Shown piece after piece: positions 11,650-22,055 of a stretch of 64,000 nucleotides of DNA. This DNA is from Spongilla lacustris (taxonomy: Eukaryota > Porifera > Demospongiae > Spongillida > Spongillidae). Location: the NCBI GenBank assembly GCA_949361645.1, contig OX442429.1, positions 1,987,231 to 2,051,230 on the forward strand, read 5' to 3'. The stretch's first letter is position 1. The number at the start of each line of letters is the position of its first letter. A program made the translations under genes and the position numbers. Below the pieces are notes generated by a model, which searched no databases, had not been told where the DNA came from, and saw only the letters and a program-made list of their open reading frames with translations.

Positions 11650-11941
11650 ACAAGATATAAAAACCATTCTCTCTGAGAAAGTTAGTGGTATATAGGATTT
11701 GAAGGCAATGGTGGTGTAAAAAGAAAGGGAACAAGGGATTCAGTGGAGATACAATGATTATTCCTATATTTAGCCGGCACTGTATAGAACGTCATTACAC
11801 TGAATTATGTTGCTAAATATATAGGAATAATCATTGTATCTCCACTGAATCCCTTGTTCCCTTTCTTTTTACACCACCATTGCCTTCAAATCCTCAGTAT
11901 ATACCACTAACTTTCTCAGAGAGAATGTTTTTTATATCTTG
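11650..11941. repeat. Terminal hairpin of X2
   Basis: Matches the X1 hairpin including the inner segment gattcagtggagatac and its mirror. H1 and H2 carry a different inner segment (gggatcaac...), so two sub-types of hairpin exist. Confidence 0.8.
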
Positions 11942-11984
11942 TATTTATGTATAAACTATATATATGACCTGATCTGCATGGTTT

Positions 11985-12435
11985 TTACTGAATGGATATA
12001 TAACTACAGCGCAAGTTTCATGCAGATATCGCGCGGTTGATGCAGCTTTAATTTATTGTATTCGCTCACATATGCATACATGCGTGCATACCACTACAAA
12101 TCTAGCGCGATTTAATACAGCGCAAGCATGCACACACAGCCTAAAGTCCGAGAGCACTATCATATATGTTGTCGTTGCTGTTAACTCCATAAGGGTGTTG
12201 ATCGTAGCGTCAAACCGCCATCAATTTTCTCCCACTCTCCCACGCAAGGCTTCTTGCACCTCCAGATGGTATCGTCAGGAGCAGTTCCGAATATTGAATG
12301 CGTTCCAGATGCGGTGACATGCTTCAACTTACCCGGGATCTGCCTCCAACTTCCGCTCCCGTCCACTGGCCGGCAGAGTATAGATGTCGTTGTTGCTGTT
12401 CACGCCATAGACGTAGTCATATCCTCCGTCGATTT
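11985..12435 (-). pseudogene. Tectonin lectin L1, 3' fragment
   Basis: Reading leftward, this is the last third of a tectonin beta-propeller lectin: DYVYGVNSNNDIYTLP, then GSWRQIPGKLKHVTAS, THSIFGTAPDDTIWRCKKPC and GEWEKIDGG, closely matching L2 at 39,255-39,539. A 4-bp insertion near 12,372 (ggcc) and changes near 12,205 break the frame. An AATAAA signal lies at 12,052-12,057 on this strand. The 5' two-thirds of the same gene lie at 31,242-32,124, with a LINE between. Tectonin repeats are carbohydrate-binding blades of secreted defence or egg lectins. Confidence 0.85.
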
Positions 12436-12459
12436 ATAATAATAATAATAATAATAATA
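12436..12459 (-). repeat. (ATT)n tail of the LINE
   Basis: Eight AAT units on the plus strand sit exactly between lectin sequence and the LINE 3' UTR. A short tandem tail instead of poly(A) is typical of CR1/L2-group LINEs. Confidence 0.9.
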
Positions 12460-12529
12460 CTTTATTTGGTAAATTTACACCAAAAAGGCAAGTAATGGCA
12501 TTAGGAAATGCACTTATAAACTGCCTAAA

Positions 12530-15331
12530 CTATTTATAAGGGAATAGTTTACAAAAGGGGGTAAGGTCAACATGACTCAGATGAGCTTTAAATGCACAGA
12601 CGGAGGATGCAGACACCACTGAGTTGGGCAAAGAGTTCCAAATTGGTATGACACGTTCTGAAAAAAAGTTTAGACGAAAATTATGATGTGGTAATGATCT
12701 GGACTTGAGCTTGAAGTGGTTACCTCTGGTAAAATGAACATGAGAGTTGATAACAAAGAAGTCAGATACATCGACATCAACAAGGTGAAACACTATCTTG
12801 TAACACATCACTAGGTCAAAGAATACCCTGCGATATTCAAGAGATTGAAGATTTAAATTTCTTAGCCGAGTGCCATAATCCATATATGAAAGCTTAGCTC
12901 TTCTGCAAACAGCTCTAGTAAAGAAGCGTTGGACCTTTTCAATGGAATGAATGTCTTGATGAAGCCATGGATTCCACACCTGAGTGTTTGACTCAAGAAG
13001 TGGCCTAACATAGGTAGTGAACAGCTGTAAAAGTATTGAAGCATCATTTGAGTGAAAACCCTTCAAAAGAAGAGCACATCGATGATGTGCTTTAGCAGCA
13101 ATAGCCGAGCAGTGAATGTGAAACTTTAAATCAGATGAAAGAAAGACACCAAGATCACGAATAGAAGATACTTCTTCTAAGACTACGCTTGATAAAGAAT
13201 ACTTGATAGATGGGACTGCTAGATTTCCAAACGAGATGACATTACATTTTTGAAAAGCAATGTTTAGCTGCCACTTGGAAGACCAGTTACAAAATTCAGA
13301 TAGAGAGTTTGAGAACGCAGGATCTTCTGTACTGTAACGAGCAGAGTATAGTTTAGTATCATCAGCAAAGATTTTCACCTTTACAGGTGGTGTGAGACAG
13401 TCAGGAAGGTCATTGATGTATATTAGAAAGAGTAGAGGACCTAGAACAGAGCCTTGAGGCACACCACTTATGACAGGAAGTAGAGTGGACTGAGATTCAT
13501 GAATATATACACATTGAAACCGATCAGAGAGAAAAGAGGATAACCAATCCAATAAATGAGAAGTAAATCCATACAATGTGGCTTTTAAAAGAAGCTTAGA
13601 ATGAGAAACTGAATCAAAAGCCTTAGCGAAGTCAATGTATACAGCATCAACTCTCATTTTATTGTCAGCCAGCAAAGCAAAATCATTTAAGGTTGTTAAT
13701 AATTGGGTGCAAGTAGAGCGCTTAGCCAAAAAGCCATATTGTTCATCAGATAGGAGATGGTTAGCCCTCAGAAAGGCAATCATTGAATCAGATATGATAC
13801 TTTCCATAACCTTGCCACATATACTTGTAAGAGAGACAGGTCGATAGTTAGATGGAAGCTTGCGATCACCTTTTTTAAAAATAGGACAGACATAGGCAAT
13901 TTTCCAATTAGATGGAACTCTACCACACTTCATTGACATATTGAAGAGATAAGACAAAGGAAATGCTATCCCACCAGCAATTGACTTTAAAAAGATAGCA
14001 GGAAGATTGTTTGGAGTTTTAGAGTATTTCAATGGCAGTTTCATTAAAGCTCTAAACACTCTGTCATAAGTGAAAGTGACAGAACCAAGAGAAGCAGCAA
14101 CTGGATTACGGTGAGCTAAGGAAGGTAGGATACCATCATCCACTGTAAATACGGAAACAAAGAATTGAATTAGCAGGTCGCATTTATCTGAATCAGAAGT
14201 AGCAATACTTCCATCACTTCTAGCTAAAGGGGGAATAACAGCAATATTTTTTAATTTGGAGTTGGCATAAGAATAGAAATATGATAGGTTTCTACTATTA
14301 ACAACTCTCAACTCTTTGGAAGCAAGATATGCTTGAACTGCAAAATCATACTCCTTTGCAAATTTACGATAGAGACTCTTGTTAACGTGATACCATTTTT
14401 TCTTTTTCTGAAGTAATGCTCGAATATGACGAGGTATAGAATATTTTTTCAAAGAAACTTTTCTTAGAGGGACAAACTGAGCAATAGATTCTCTTAAAAC
14501 ACCCTCAATTTTATTCCAAACATCATCAACAGTTGAACACGTATTGAAGAGCAGTAGCCAGTCAATATCACTAACATGCTGAATAATGGCACTATAATCT
14601 GCATGACGGAAATCATAAAAATAAGAGCAAGAACCTGATGATGGTGCTGAATTTGGACATATGATTTGAAAGTCAATAGATGCATGATCACAAGAACTGG
14701 AGAATGGTTCACACACCAACATTTCATAAACTAAACCAGGATCTGAGGCCAATATGAGATCAATACAATTATGACCTCTAGTAGGACAGTTAACAATCTG
14801 GGTAAGACCATTCTGCATAGTGCAGGTCAAGAAATAATCATGTGAAACAGAACCAAAACTCATTGGAATTCCCCAGTCTATATTGGGATAGTTAAAGTCG
14901 CCAACAAAGAAAACAGGGTAATTTACACAACAGTTGTAATTGAATAGCGAGCACAGAAGTGTGGTATGGGATAAATCATTTGCCAGAGCAGGTGGATTAT
15001 ACACACACACAAAGCGGTACATAGATCTGTAGGAAAACATTACATCTAGTATGATGCACTCCAGTTGTAGGAAGTCAGTGGTTAGCTCATTATTTACAAC
15101 TTTTAGTGAATTCTGAATAAAAACCAGAACTCCACCATATCCATCATATCTATCTTTTCTAAGGATATAGTACGAAGAACCAGACAATAGAAGAGAGTCA
15201 GACAAATCACCATTTAACCATGATTCAGTAATAAAAATGATGTCAAAATCATAGGAGTGAAGCAGCAAGTGAAGATTCGATAATTTATTGCATAAGGAAC
15301 GCGCATTAAATAACTTACAACGAAGCAGCAT
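12530..15331 (-). CDS. LINE ORF2: AP endonuclease and reverse transcriptase (933 aa)
   Basis: One uninterrupted frame. Residues ~1-230 are an apurinic-type endonuclease: NARSL near 8-12, FITESWL near 33-39, VGDFNYPNIDW near 142-152, and a C-D-H-A triplet near 214 where S-D-H is usual. Residues ~450-720 are reverse transcriptase: SNYRPVSLTS, QYGFLAKRST, YIDFAKAFDSVSH (first catalytic Asp), GVPQGSVLGPLLFLIYIND and the FADD pair. A C-terminal domain follows and ends at TAG. It nicks target DNA and reverse-transcribes its RNA in place. The start ATG lies 19 bp after the ORF1 stop. The lack of any stop suggests a recent insertion. The CR1/L2 clade is inferred from the motifs and the ATT tail. Confidence 0.95.
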   Translation of the reverse strand: MLLRCKLFNARSLCNKLSNLHLLLHSYDFDIIFITESWLNGDLSDSLLLSGSSYYILRKDRYDGYGGVLVFIQNSLKVVNNELTTDFLQLECIILDVMFSYRSMYRFVCVYNPPALANDLSHTTLLCSLFNYNCCVNYPVFFVGDFNYPNIDWGIPMSFGSVSHDYFLTCTMQNGLTQIVNCPTRGHNCIDLILASDPGLVYEMLVCEPFSSSCDHASIDFQIICPNSAPSSGSCSYFYDFRHADYSAIIQHVSDIDWLLLFNTCSTVDDVWNKIEGVLRESIAQFVPLRKVSLKKYSIPRHIRALLQKKKKWYHVNKSLYRKFAKEYDFAVQAYLASKELRVVNSRNLSYFYSYANSKLKNIAVIPPLARSDGSIATSDSDKCDLLIQFFVSVFTVDDGILPSLAHRNPVAASLGSVTFTYDRVFRALMKLPLKYSKTPNNLPAIFLKSIAGGIAFPLSYLFNMSMKCGRVPSNWKIAYVCPIFKKGDRKLPSNYRPVSLTSICGKVMESIISDSMIAFLRANHLLSDEQYGFLAKRSTCTQLLTTLNDFALLADNKMRVDAVYIDFAKAFDSVSHSKLLLKATLYGFTSHLLDWLSSFLSDRFQCVYIHESQSTLLPVISGVPQGSVLGPLLFLIYINDLPDCLTPPVKVKIFADDTKLYSARYSTEDPAFSNSLSEFCNWSSKWQLNIAFQKCNVISFGNLAVPSIKYSLSSVVLEEVSSIRDLGVFLSSDLKFHIHCSAIAAKAHHRCALLLKGFHSNDASILLQLFTTYVRPLLESNTQVWNPWLHQDIHSIEKVQRFFTRAVCRRAKLSYMDYGTRLRNLNLQSLEYRRVFFDLVMCYKIVFHLVDVDVSDFFVINSHVHFTRGNHFKLKSRSLPHHNFRLNFFSERVIPIWNSLPNSVVSASSVCAFKAHLSHVDLTPFCKLFPYK

Positions 15332-15352
15332 ACTATTACTTGCCTGATATCC

Positions 15353-15885
15353 CTAGATGGAAGTTGTTAGGTTTGCTCCAGGGACTGAAGAAGTTTGTGG
15401 ATTTGATCCGGGGACTGAAGAGTTGTTGCTCTTCGTTCTTACTGACCAGCTGTGTACAGGGCCACGACGATCAATATAATACTTGTGAACGCCTGCATCA
15501 TTCCTTTTGTTTAAATCAGCATAAAGTTCACGAATTCTTTGACGCTCAGCATATGTGTAACTGGGGCGAACAAAAACATCCTTGTAAGAAACAGAACCTT
15601 TTAGCATCTTTGCTTTTTGTAGGATAATTGATTTGTGAGCCAGATTCGCAACTCGAACTTTAAGAAGGCGTGGTCTGTCATCTGTTTTGACCTTTTCCAA
15701 ATTATGCCTACCTAGCCTCAAGGCATCTACCACAACCACGTCTTTTACACCCAAAAAGTCAAAAAGACTCCTAGCATGAGAGATATCATCAGTGGCATTT
15801 CCAGTTTCTTTTTAAGTCCTGATACAATAAGCTGGCACCTGTTATCATAGACCGCAACCGCTTCCTTGACCGCAGCATCTACGGT
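15353..15885 (-). pseudogene. LINE ORF1, C-terminal part (frameshifted)
   Basis: Open for 133 residues (15,754-15,353) with RPRLLKVRVANL, KAKMLKGSVSYKDVFV and ERQRIRELYADLNKRNDAG. This matches the RNA-binding C-terminal domain common to ORF1 proteins of this LINE group. Upstream, to ~15,885, a different frame reads DAAVKEAVAVYDNRCQLIV, so one frameshift lies near 15,800. Two stops precede that. Normally this domain forms the RNA chaperone part of the particle. Confidence 0.75.
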
Positions 15886-16399
15886 TCACTACTGTTTCAT
15901 TCCATTGAAACGTGTGTCAAAAAGACCGACGCCCAGTAATTTTGAAATGAAATCGTAAGCCTAGCAACAAAATGGCCACATACAAGCAACGTTGGAATGT
16001 GCACTATTCCTCTTAAATACAACGAAGGATAGCAACGGCTGTGCAGTTTTGTAAGTTCCTAGCCTGTCCTCTACCTGATTCAGCAGTGTTATGATTTTAA
16101 CTTGTGCCGCTCGATCGCCACGCGAGGAAAGGCAGGCGCATATCTTGCCGTAGTTGTCTCACGAATTTGCTTATGCCCAAACTCCTGAAGTTTTGGTGCC
16201 TAAACTGAGATCAGTACCTAATAGTGGATAGGAAGAGCTTTCTATTTTTGGTTTGTTCGAGCTGGCTCTAATATACGTTTTAAAATAAACTGTATGTGTG
16301 CGCGTCCTAGCAACTAGGTAACCGTGATGCATTTGGCCAATGTATTTTAATGGAAAACCTTAGTTTAAATCATAAGTTATTCAGATTTTGTGATATCAT

Positions 16400-17094
16400 A
16401 AGTCAATCATTGGTGAGAGTATTACCTGTGCAGTACATAGGTTTATACATGCAAGGACCACACTATTTCCACCAGGAATAGGTATGGGCAAAGCCTTGAA
16501 CCTGAGTAGTGTAAGCACCTGTGTACTGCTGGTGTATAACCCCACATATCTGTGTATGGTGTCTTTCACTACAGCCATGCCTTCACCTTACATTTATAAA
16601 ATGACCACAAGATGGCTGACTATCTTACACCAGGAAGGGGTGTGGTCAAAACTAGTGTACCCTGAAGTACAATAAACACCCCTGTGTACTGCTGATGTAT
16701 AGCCTTATATGGCTATGCACGTTGTTTATCACAAGTATTACATACATGGGTGCCCCCAGCTTTTCTGGAAGGGGGGGGCAGGATAGGGCAAGGGGGCGCC
16801 ATTTGACAGCCGCAAATGCACTGCCCGCTTTCAGCTGATTTGACCAGTTTGGGGGGGAGGGTGCTGTCCGCTTTCGGCTGATTCAACCAGTGAGAGGGGG
16901 GGGGGGAGGGTGCTGTCCACTTTTGGCTGATTCAACCAGTGGGTGGGAGGGGGGGGGGGCTGTCCGCTTTCAGCCAATTCAGCCAGTGGGGGGGGGGGGG
17001 GGGGTGCACATGTATGTTAACTTTTATCACAGGGAGAGGACGCCATTCGGTCCAAAAGGGGGGGGGGGGGGGGGGGGGGGGGCCATGGTTCTCC

Positions 17095-17129
<35 letters not shown>

Positions 17130-17230
17130 TGGTGACGCCCATGATATTTATAAAATGACCACAAGATGAAGTGTGGTCATAAACCAGCGATACCCTGAAG
17201 TGGAGTAAGCACACTTTCCTTAGCTGGCAC
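16400..17230 (+). repeat. Diverged ~140-160 bp repeats with G-rich minisatellite
   Basis: Words such as ataaaatgaccacaagatg, gtgtactgctg-tgtata and accctgaagt recur two or three times (16,500-16,720 and 17,150-17,225). At 16,815-17,005 there are four ~60-bp units built on ctgtccgctttcggctgatt-caaccagt plus a G-run of variable length. Confidence 0.7.
17058..17129. repeat. Poly(G) 25 bp and poly(C) 32 bp, head to head
   Basis: A G-run (17,058-17,082) and a C-run (17,098-17,129) separated by 15 bp could form a hairpin or quadruplex. Their exact lengths are not reliable in most sequencing methods. Frames of poly-Gly/Pro across them are artefacts. Confidence 0.85.
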
Positions 17231-17256
17231 TACACTCCAATGTTGTGCTGCCCTGA

Positions 17257-17892
17257 TATCACCATTGCAGGAACCACAGTGCAAAAGGATGTCCTGCAGG
17301 AGCTAGGCACACATTCCATAGTGTGGCAACATACTACCTTTGTGCCAGGCAGTCTGTACATGCAACAACCTGGCAAGGTAGCTGAACTGGCCTATCAGTG
17401 GAAGCATGGCAGATGAAACATTTCAACTATCTCCAGTGCAGAGATGTAGCTAGTTGTGCCTCCTTTATTATGTTATCATCGTATGCATGGTGCAACACAT
17501 TCTATATGTTCCACTGAAAGCAATTTTTGTTGTTTTTACACTTAATGGGTGACACCTAGATATGAACACAGATGTTTATTTTTTTGGTATGAGCAGATAT
17601 CGGCATCCTTACCTTGCACTCACCGCCGGGTAAGTGGGCTTCCCAGGAATTTAGTACGATGGTTACTGGTACTGTTGATTCATGTACGCAGTGTACGTTA
17701 ATTGCATCGCATCATAGCAATTCTTGCAAAACATTTGTGGGTGGATCTGCACGTCGTCCTTTAAAACGTCTATTTAATAGTCCAAAGCTCAAATTCAGTT
17801 CAGCTGCGAATTTGAAACAATGGTGTGATAATGGCCATCCATGGACAGAGCCGGGAATAATTTTCCGAGCTAACCCTGATAAAACTCCATAG
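17257..17892 (+). other. Possible coding fragments, unrecognised
   Basis: Two forward open stretches: 17,257-17,416 (...TTVQKDVLQELGTHSIVWQHT..., ends TGA) and 17,614-17,892 (92 residues with CTQC and NLKQWCDNGHPW). Composition is coding-like but no domain is recognised. They may be exons of an element inside the 2.5 kb block. Confidence 0.25.
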
Positions 17893-18406
17893 GCTTCCGT
17901 ATCAGAGATCATATTAAAGTTATGGAATATTCATACTTTTCGGGATCGTTAAACTATGAAGATTTTATTAGAGCCAGTCTGAAACCTACCTGAACGTACA
18001 GTACAAGGCTCCAACTGAATGTGCCGTTTTTCAGAATCCATCCAAAAACTTCGGTTCACGAGAACAACGATAACAAAGAAGGGGAGTATCCCCATTGATT
18101 GCGCGTGAGCGTATTAAAAATTACTTCTCCATCAGCGTAAACAATTATACCAGTTATTGTCTTAGGTATGGTTCTGTGTAGAAGTGATATGTACACATGA
18201 ATAGGCCCTGTTTTATAACTAATTTGTGTCCTGGTTGTTAAAAAATGACTCCGAACTGTGTACTGAGATAATGAGCTTATTGACGCCATTATTCCGGTAC
18301 ATAAGGGCAATGTTCTAATTATACCCTTTTTGACACACGTAGAACAGTAGTGGGTTTCAATGTGCTCGCCATTAACAGGAATGGGGACTGTAGTGGCAGA
18401 CTGTTT

Positions 18407-18473
18407 AAGTGTTGCTTCAACGTTTGTAATGAAGACGTCCACTTTCTTTTCTAGTAGAATGAGTTTTGACGGC
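18407..18473 (-). pseudogene. LINE ORF1, middle piece
   Basis: Read on the minus strand this continues the LINE from 31,023 after removal of the 12.5 kb element: ...LILLEKKVDVFITNVEATLK, a likely coiled coil between the zinc-finger N terminus and the C-terminal domain. The frame differs by one base from the N-terminal piece across the junction. Confidence 0.6.
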
Positions 18474-18514
18474 TATGGGAGGTGATTAGTGCCATAATTA
18501 CGACCACAGAATCA

Positions 18515-18595
18515 CGTGCAGCGCAGCACTCGATGACGCAGCGCAGCACTCGATGTTGCAGCGCAGCGAGACTTGCAGCGCAGCGATCTCGTTCC
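18515..18595 (+). repeat. Subterminal gcagcgcagc repeats, left arm
   Basis: Five copies of gcagcgcag(c) spaced by actcgatg- or gagactt-type linkers, mirrored at 30,905-30,985. Short subterminal repeats near transposon ends are often transposase binding sites; that role is inferred. Confidence 0.7.
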
Positions 18596-19068
18596 CAGGT
18601 GTATTATAATTTATGTTTATAGTGCTCTACAATTAGGATACACAACTTGCGTGTCCACTTTCAGATCATGACTAGGTGAGAGATTGTTATAATTATGACC
18701 CATAAGTTTCTGTTAGGGCTACTGTCCTTTGTTGCACTAAAGAATAGTATTTGTGGTAGGTCCCACCCCATTGATTCCGATCCAATAATCCAGCTCTGTG
18801 CTGTCATCTCTGTACGCGTATATCCCTGACTTTATTTCCCGCCGCTACCGAAAGATTTCACCGGGTCGTGATGATGGGTACGACCGGATTCATCGAATTG
18901 GCCTATACCACTCGTCCGTCTACACGTCTCGCAACCTGACATTAGTCATTCGGTCTGGCCTGTCTATGGCCCTTGTGGAAGGTGGCCCTCTGAACAAAAG
19001 GAGGGGGCAACCCCTTCAAGTACTATAACAGTGCCAGGTGAGGGGCTAATTACTTGACAGCACTTTGA

Positions 19069-19192
19069 CTGCTCTGTGTGTGTGTATGTGTGTGTGTACG
19101 TGTGTGTGAGTACAATGTGTGTGTATGTGTGTGTGAGTACAGTGTGTGTATGTGTGTGTGAGTACAGTGTGTGTATGTGTGTGTGAGTACAG
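19069..19192 (+). repeat. (TG)n-rich array, left arm
   Basis: Imperfect TGTG/TATG/GTAC units. The array continues at 20,483-20,570 beyond an inserted element and is mirrored by a 320-bp CA array at 30,093-30,411. Translated THTH/VCVC frames are meaningless. Confidence 0.9.
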
Positions 19193-20482
19193 CAGGCCTG
19201 CCAACTGTGCTTTGATAACTTGCTTGAGCTTGGGCATGATTTTGCGGGAGAATGGGCAATTTTAGGTTGTAATGCGTGAGCATCAAAGATGATAAACTTT
19301 CCCCTTTGCCTTTGGAACTACCTACATTAACATAGGTGATGATTATAAGACCTCGTACTTTCAAAAATACAACAAGCAAGTTAACACACAATCCACATCA
19401 CACATGTCTATGGATCACAATCACGGTTCCCAATCCTTCAACTCTATGGTTAAACAAAGACAGAAGTAAAAAAAAAATTGCACTAAGTTAACATCGCATC
19501 CATGAGAAACACAGAGAAATTTTGGGGCATTATGGATATTGAATATTCCCTCCTATCGTTTTCTTGATTCGAAAAATATATCATCAGAAAGCTCACTCAT
19601 GCATTTGTAGAGTAATTATACCTTCTTTTATAAATGGCTCTCTGTTTCATGAAAAGTTATAGTTTTTGATGTGAAAAATGCCCTCGGGTACACTTTTCAG
19701 GGTCATGTTTCCCATTCATGCACAACCTTGAGCACTACTGCATTAAACATTGGTTACACAATTATAGGAGGGTGCATTTTTTTTTTTCAAACAAGCCAAA
19801 GCTTCTATTGTACTCATTTTGCAGCAGTGAGTTGCAAGACATTTTCGCTTGTGGTAGGCAGGTGGCGTGATTCGTCCATTTAAACTGCCAGCAGAGGCAT
19901 GCAAGTTTTGCAAGTTTAACCAGCAAATTCAGTCTGTACCTGCCTGGATAGAGTCATGGTTTGTTATTTAGTAAGACAGGAAGAAAGATTCTTGAAGTCT
20001 GCCCACGCATGCATATCACTCCTACCTTGAGAGTTGATTACATGTATTTAATTAAGAGCCTCAATTTTAAACCATTTTCAGGACGTTTCATATGCAATTT
20101 TTGCAACACTTTAGAAGGAATACGTTGTTTTAAAAAGTCTGTACCTCTTACGCAATAAAGCTACAACCATGCACTCAACTTAGCAGTGACGTTTTGAGCC
20201 AATGGTATGCCTGTCAGTTTGAGATACAAAAAAAGGAATCTGCCTAATAAATGGTACATGTAGTGTAACCTCGACTCAAAACCAAGCAATTCTGTCTAGA
20301 TGGAATTAATCGCTTTTCAGTTTGCCCAAAAATTGAATAAATTCTCCCGCGTTTCTCATGGATGCGGTGTTAAAATATTTCTGCAAAGACGTAGAGGGAT
20401 ATGTGTGAGAATGGACATAGCTAGCGGGAGTGGCTGTAAATGCATGAGTCTCCTGTGAAATGCATGAAAATTGGCAGGTCTG
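19193..20482. mobile_element. 1.29 kb TIR element inside the left TG array
   Basis: Ends caggcctgccaa and ttggcaggtctg (one mismatch), flanked by gtacag at 19,187-19,192 and 20,483-20,488. Further inverted similarity lies inside (tttgcgggaga near 19,240 with tctcccgc near 20,345). The right arm of the giant element lacks this insert. It has hAT-like CAG ends, but only 6 bp of the duplication match. No transposase. Confidence 0.65.
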
Positions 20483-20504
20483 GTACAGTGTGTGTATGTG
20501 TGTG

Positions 20505-20557
<53 letters not shown>

Positions 20558-20589
20558 TGTGTGTGAGAGAGAGAGTACAGTGTATGTAT

Positions 20590-21015
20590 CCAGGCAACAA
20601 TCTGCACAGAATCCTGAGCACCTATCCCTCTCCCTGGAGATACTTCTAGGCATAATTTAATCATCTTATACATTTCCCATGCATGTTGTCATATTGTCTA
20701 AAAGTAAAGAGGAAGTGTAAGTGGAGATTTCAATAGAGGTAAGCGAATAGGAGACAAGGAAATGTCATCATGCTATGGTGGTTTACATATACACAGGTTT
20801 GTACAGTGGTGCCTGTAGTATGGAGAGAAGGACCAAGGGATACTAGCTCTGTTTCTGAGGAGGCAGAAGTTGCTCAAAACATTGAGAGAGAAATTTGAAA
20901 ATGTGAATTTAATCTTGATTGGACACAGGCACTTTTTGTGACACTGTTGTTGTATTTCGTATCTTGTTTCTTTGACATAACTATCACACTTTCCACCCAA
21001 GCTCATGTTGGTATT
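20590..21015 (+). repeat. Giant-element block C (inverted partner 29,640-30,088)
   Basis: Shares cacagaatcctgagcacc, ctatggtggttta and gaagttgctcaaaacattga with the inverse of 29,640-30,088. A further copy in the orientation of the right arm is at 24,775-25,285. Confidence 0.8.
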
Positions 21016-21090
21016 TGTAAAACCCAAACAATTGCTATATTATTATCAATTATATACACAAAACAAACACAACTAAACATCATTTAATGA

Positions 21091-21340
21091 GGGGGTGGAT
21101 GGACCCAAAGGATGATGCATTCCCCTTCTGAAAGGCAACAGAGAACTTTTGCAGAAGGTATGCAAGGTAGTTTCATCGCCAGTGATGTTCACAACGCTGT
21201 GACTCAAGTTTGTCAAAAAGGCATGGAGTGAGGGCCACAAACTCCAGTAGTTTCAAAGGCAACAGGTGTCAACATATTGACAAAAAATGTGCAAGGAGCA
21301 ACTGCTCTAAATGATATGTTCTAAAAAGAGCTAGCCATGA
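21091..21340 (-). pseudogene. Retroelement-like coding remnant, copy 1
   Basis: The minus-strand frame reads TPVAFETTGVCGPHSMPF followed by stops; the copy at 27,383-27,603 stays open longer. A PVAFET-G... motif followed by a conserved GNA occurs, from memory, in the C-terminal part of reverse transcriptases of some non-LTR-like elements in sponges and cnidarians. This assignment is weak. The two direct copies show it duplicated within the element. Confidence 0.35.
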
Positions 21341-21423
21341 TCCTTAGAAGTCAGGTGACCACTTAATGCAGGAAAATGTAAAGTCATTGTTTAATGCCCA
21401 TGCAGTCAGTCTACTTGCATGTT

Positions 21424-21447
21424 TATTTATTTATTTATTTATTTATT
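21424..21447 (+). repeat. (TTTA)n microsatellite
   Basis: Six TTTA units, absent from the direct-repeat partner near 27,725. Confidence 0.9.
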
Positions 21448-21929
21448 GCATAATTATTTAAATAAGGAAGCACAGCCTCAGATCTGTGTATTTAATTACA
21501 GTAGACCAGCTTGCAGTATAGTATAGGGTGTTCCACAATCAAGGAATACTTTAAGCACAATTAGTTTATTGACAATAAAAACGGGCAAATTAACATTCCT
21601 ATTAATAGTAAATTGATGATTCATCAGAATATCAAAACCACTTAAAGTACATTGTCCATTGATAAATTCTTTATTGCAACGTTAAATGAATTAGACAGTT
21701 TATGTAACTGCGTGGCTATTATATCATTATGGGCAAAGCCCCAAATGAAATATCTGCTTGCATAGCTGGAGCAGGTCTGACAGTGCTAAACAAGCCTAAT
21801 CCAGGGCATGTCCATCCTATTGCAGTTGAAGATGCCCTCTGCTAGGTAAAAACAAGTGACTCTGTGCAGCAGTGAAGTTAAAGCAGCTGAGTAAATGCCA
21901 GTCAAACCATCCCCACCATGTCATTCCGG

Positions 21930-22055
21930 GGGCACTCTGACATAGGTGATATACAATTCTGTACCTCTTGTGTTTCTGCTGCTGACAAATATCTTCTCTA
22001 CTGGCTTGTCTTTCCCCTGGGACAGTAGTACTGCAAGGACTTGTTGGGGCCAACA
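21930..22055 (-). pseudogene. Conserved coding-like fragment, copy 1
   Basis: The minus strand reads QQVLAVLLSQGKDKPVEKIF and ...GTELYITYVRVPPE then TGA. The copy at 28,600-28,745 keeps the same residues despite nucleotide changes, reading through as ...VPPECHGG. This points to past selection on a protein. No family recognised. Confidence 0.35.

Larger units (their letters stand above)
10660..11941 (+). mobile_element. A/T-inserting family, copy X2 (1,282 bp)
   Basis: Starts tcgagagttacgg, five bases after the end of H1, and ends with the cttg hairpin. The flanks are A (10,659) and T (11,942). It shares leader, basic exon, GTC array and hairpin with X1 in the same order. It lacks the second exon, so X1 and X2 look like a short non-autonomous form and H1/H2 like a longer form. 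Confidence 0.75.
12436..15897 (-). mobile_element. CR1/L2-type LINE, 3' segment inside lectin L1
   Basis: It contains the 3' tail, ~70 bp of 3' UTR, intact ORF2 and the C-terminal part of ORF1. The 5' end of the same element is at 31,023-31,241, with a further piece at 18,407-18,473; later insertions separate the three. All three lie on the minus strand in the right order. The summed length is ~3.75 kb with only ~15 bp ahead of the ORF1 ATG, so the insertion was close to full length. Confidence 0.85.
15898..18399. other. 2.5 kb block interrupting LINE ORF1
   Basis: LINE sequence stops near 15,897 and resumes near 18,400-18,406. actgttt occurs at both edges (15,891-15,897 and 18,400-18,406), a possible 7-bp target duplication. 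An acgtgtgtcaaaaag word near the left edge recurs inverted near 18,330. No clean terminal repeats are seen, so I cannot name the element. 15,920-16,400 shows nothing beyond a very short ATG frame. Confidence 0.4.

Noticed and set aside
16890..17214. Gly- and Pro-rich frames across G and C runs
   Set aside because: Homopolymer translations; lengths are unreliable.
18515..18595. gcagcgcagc repeats as a CRISPR or tRNA-like cluster
   Set aside because: Short linkers, mirrored at the other end of the element; they are subterminal transposon repeats.
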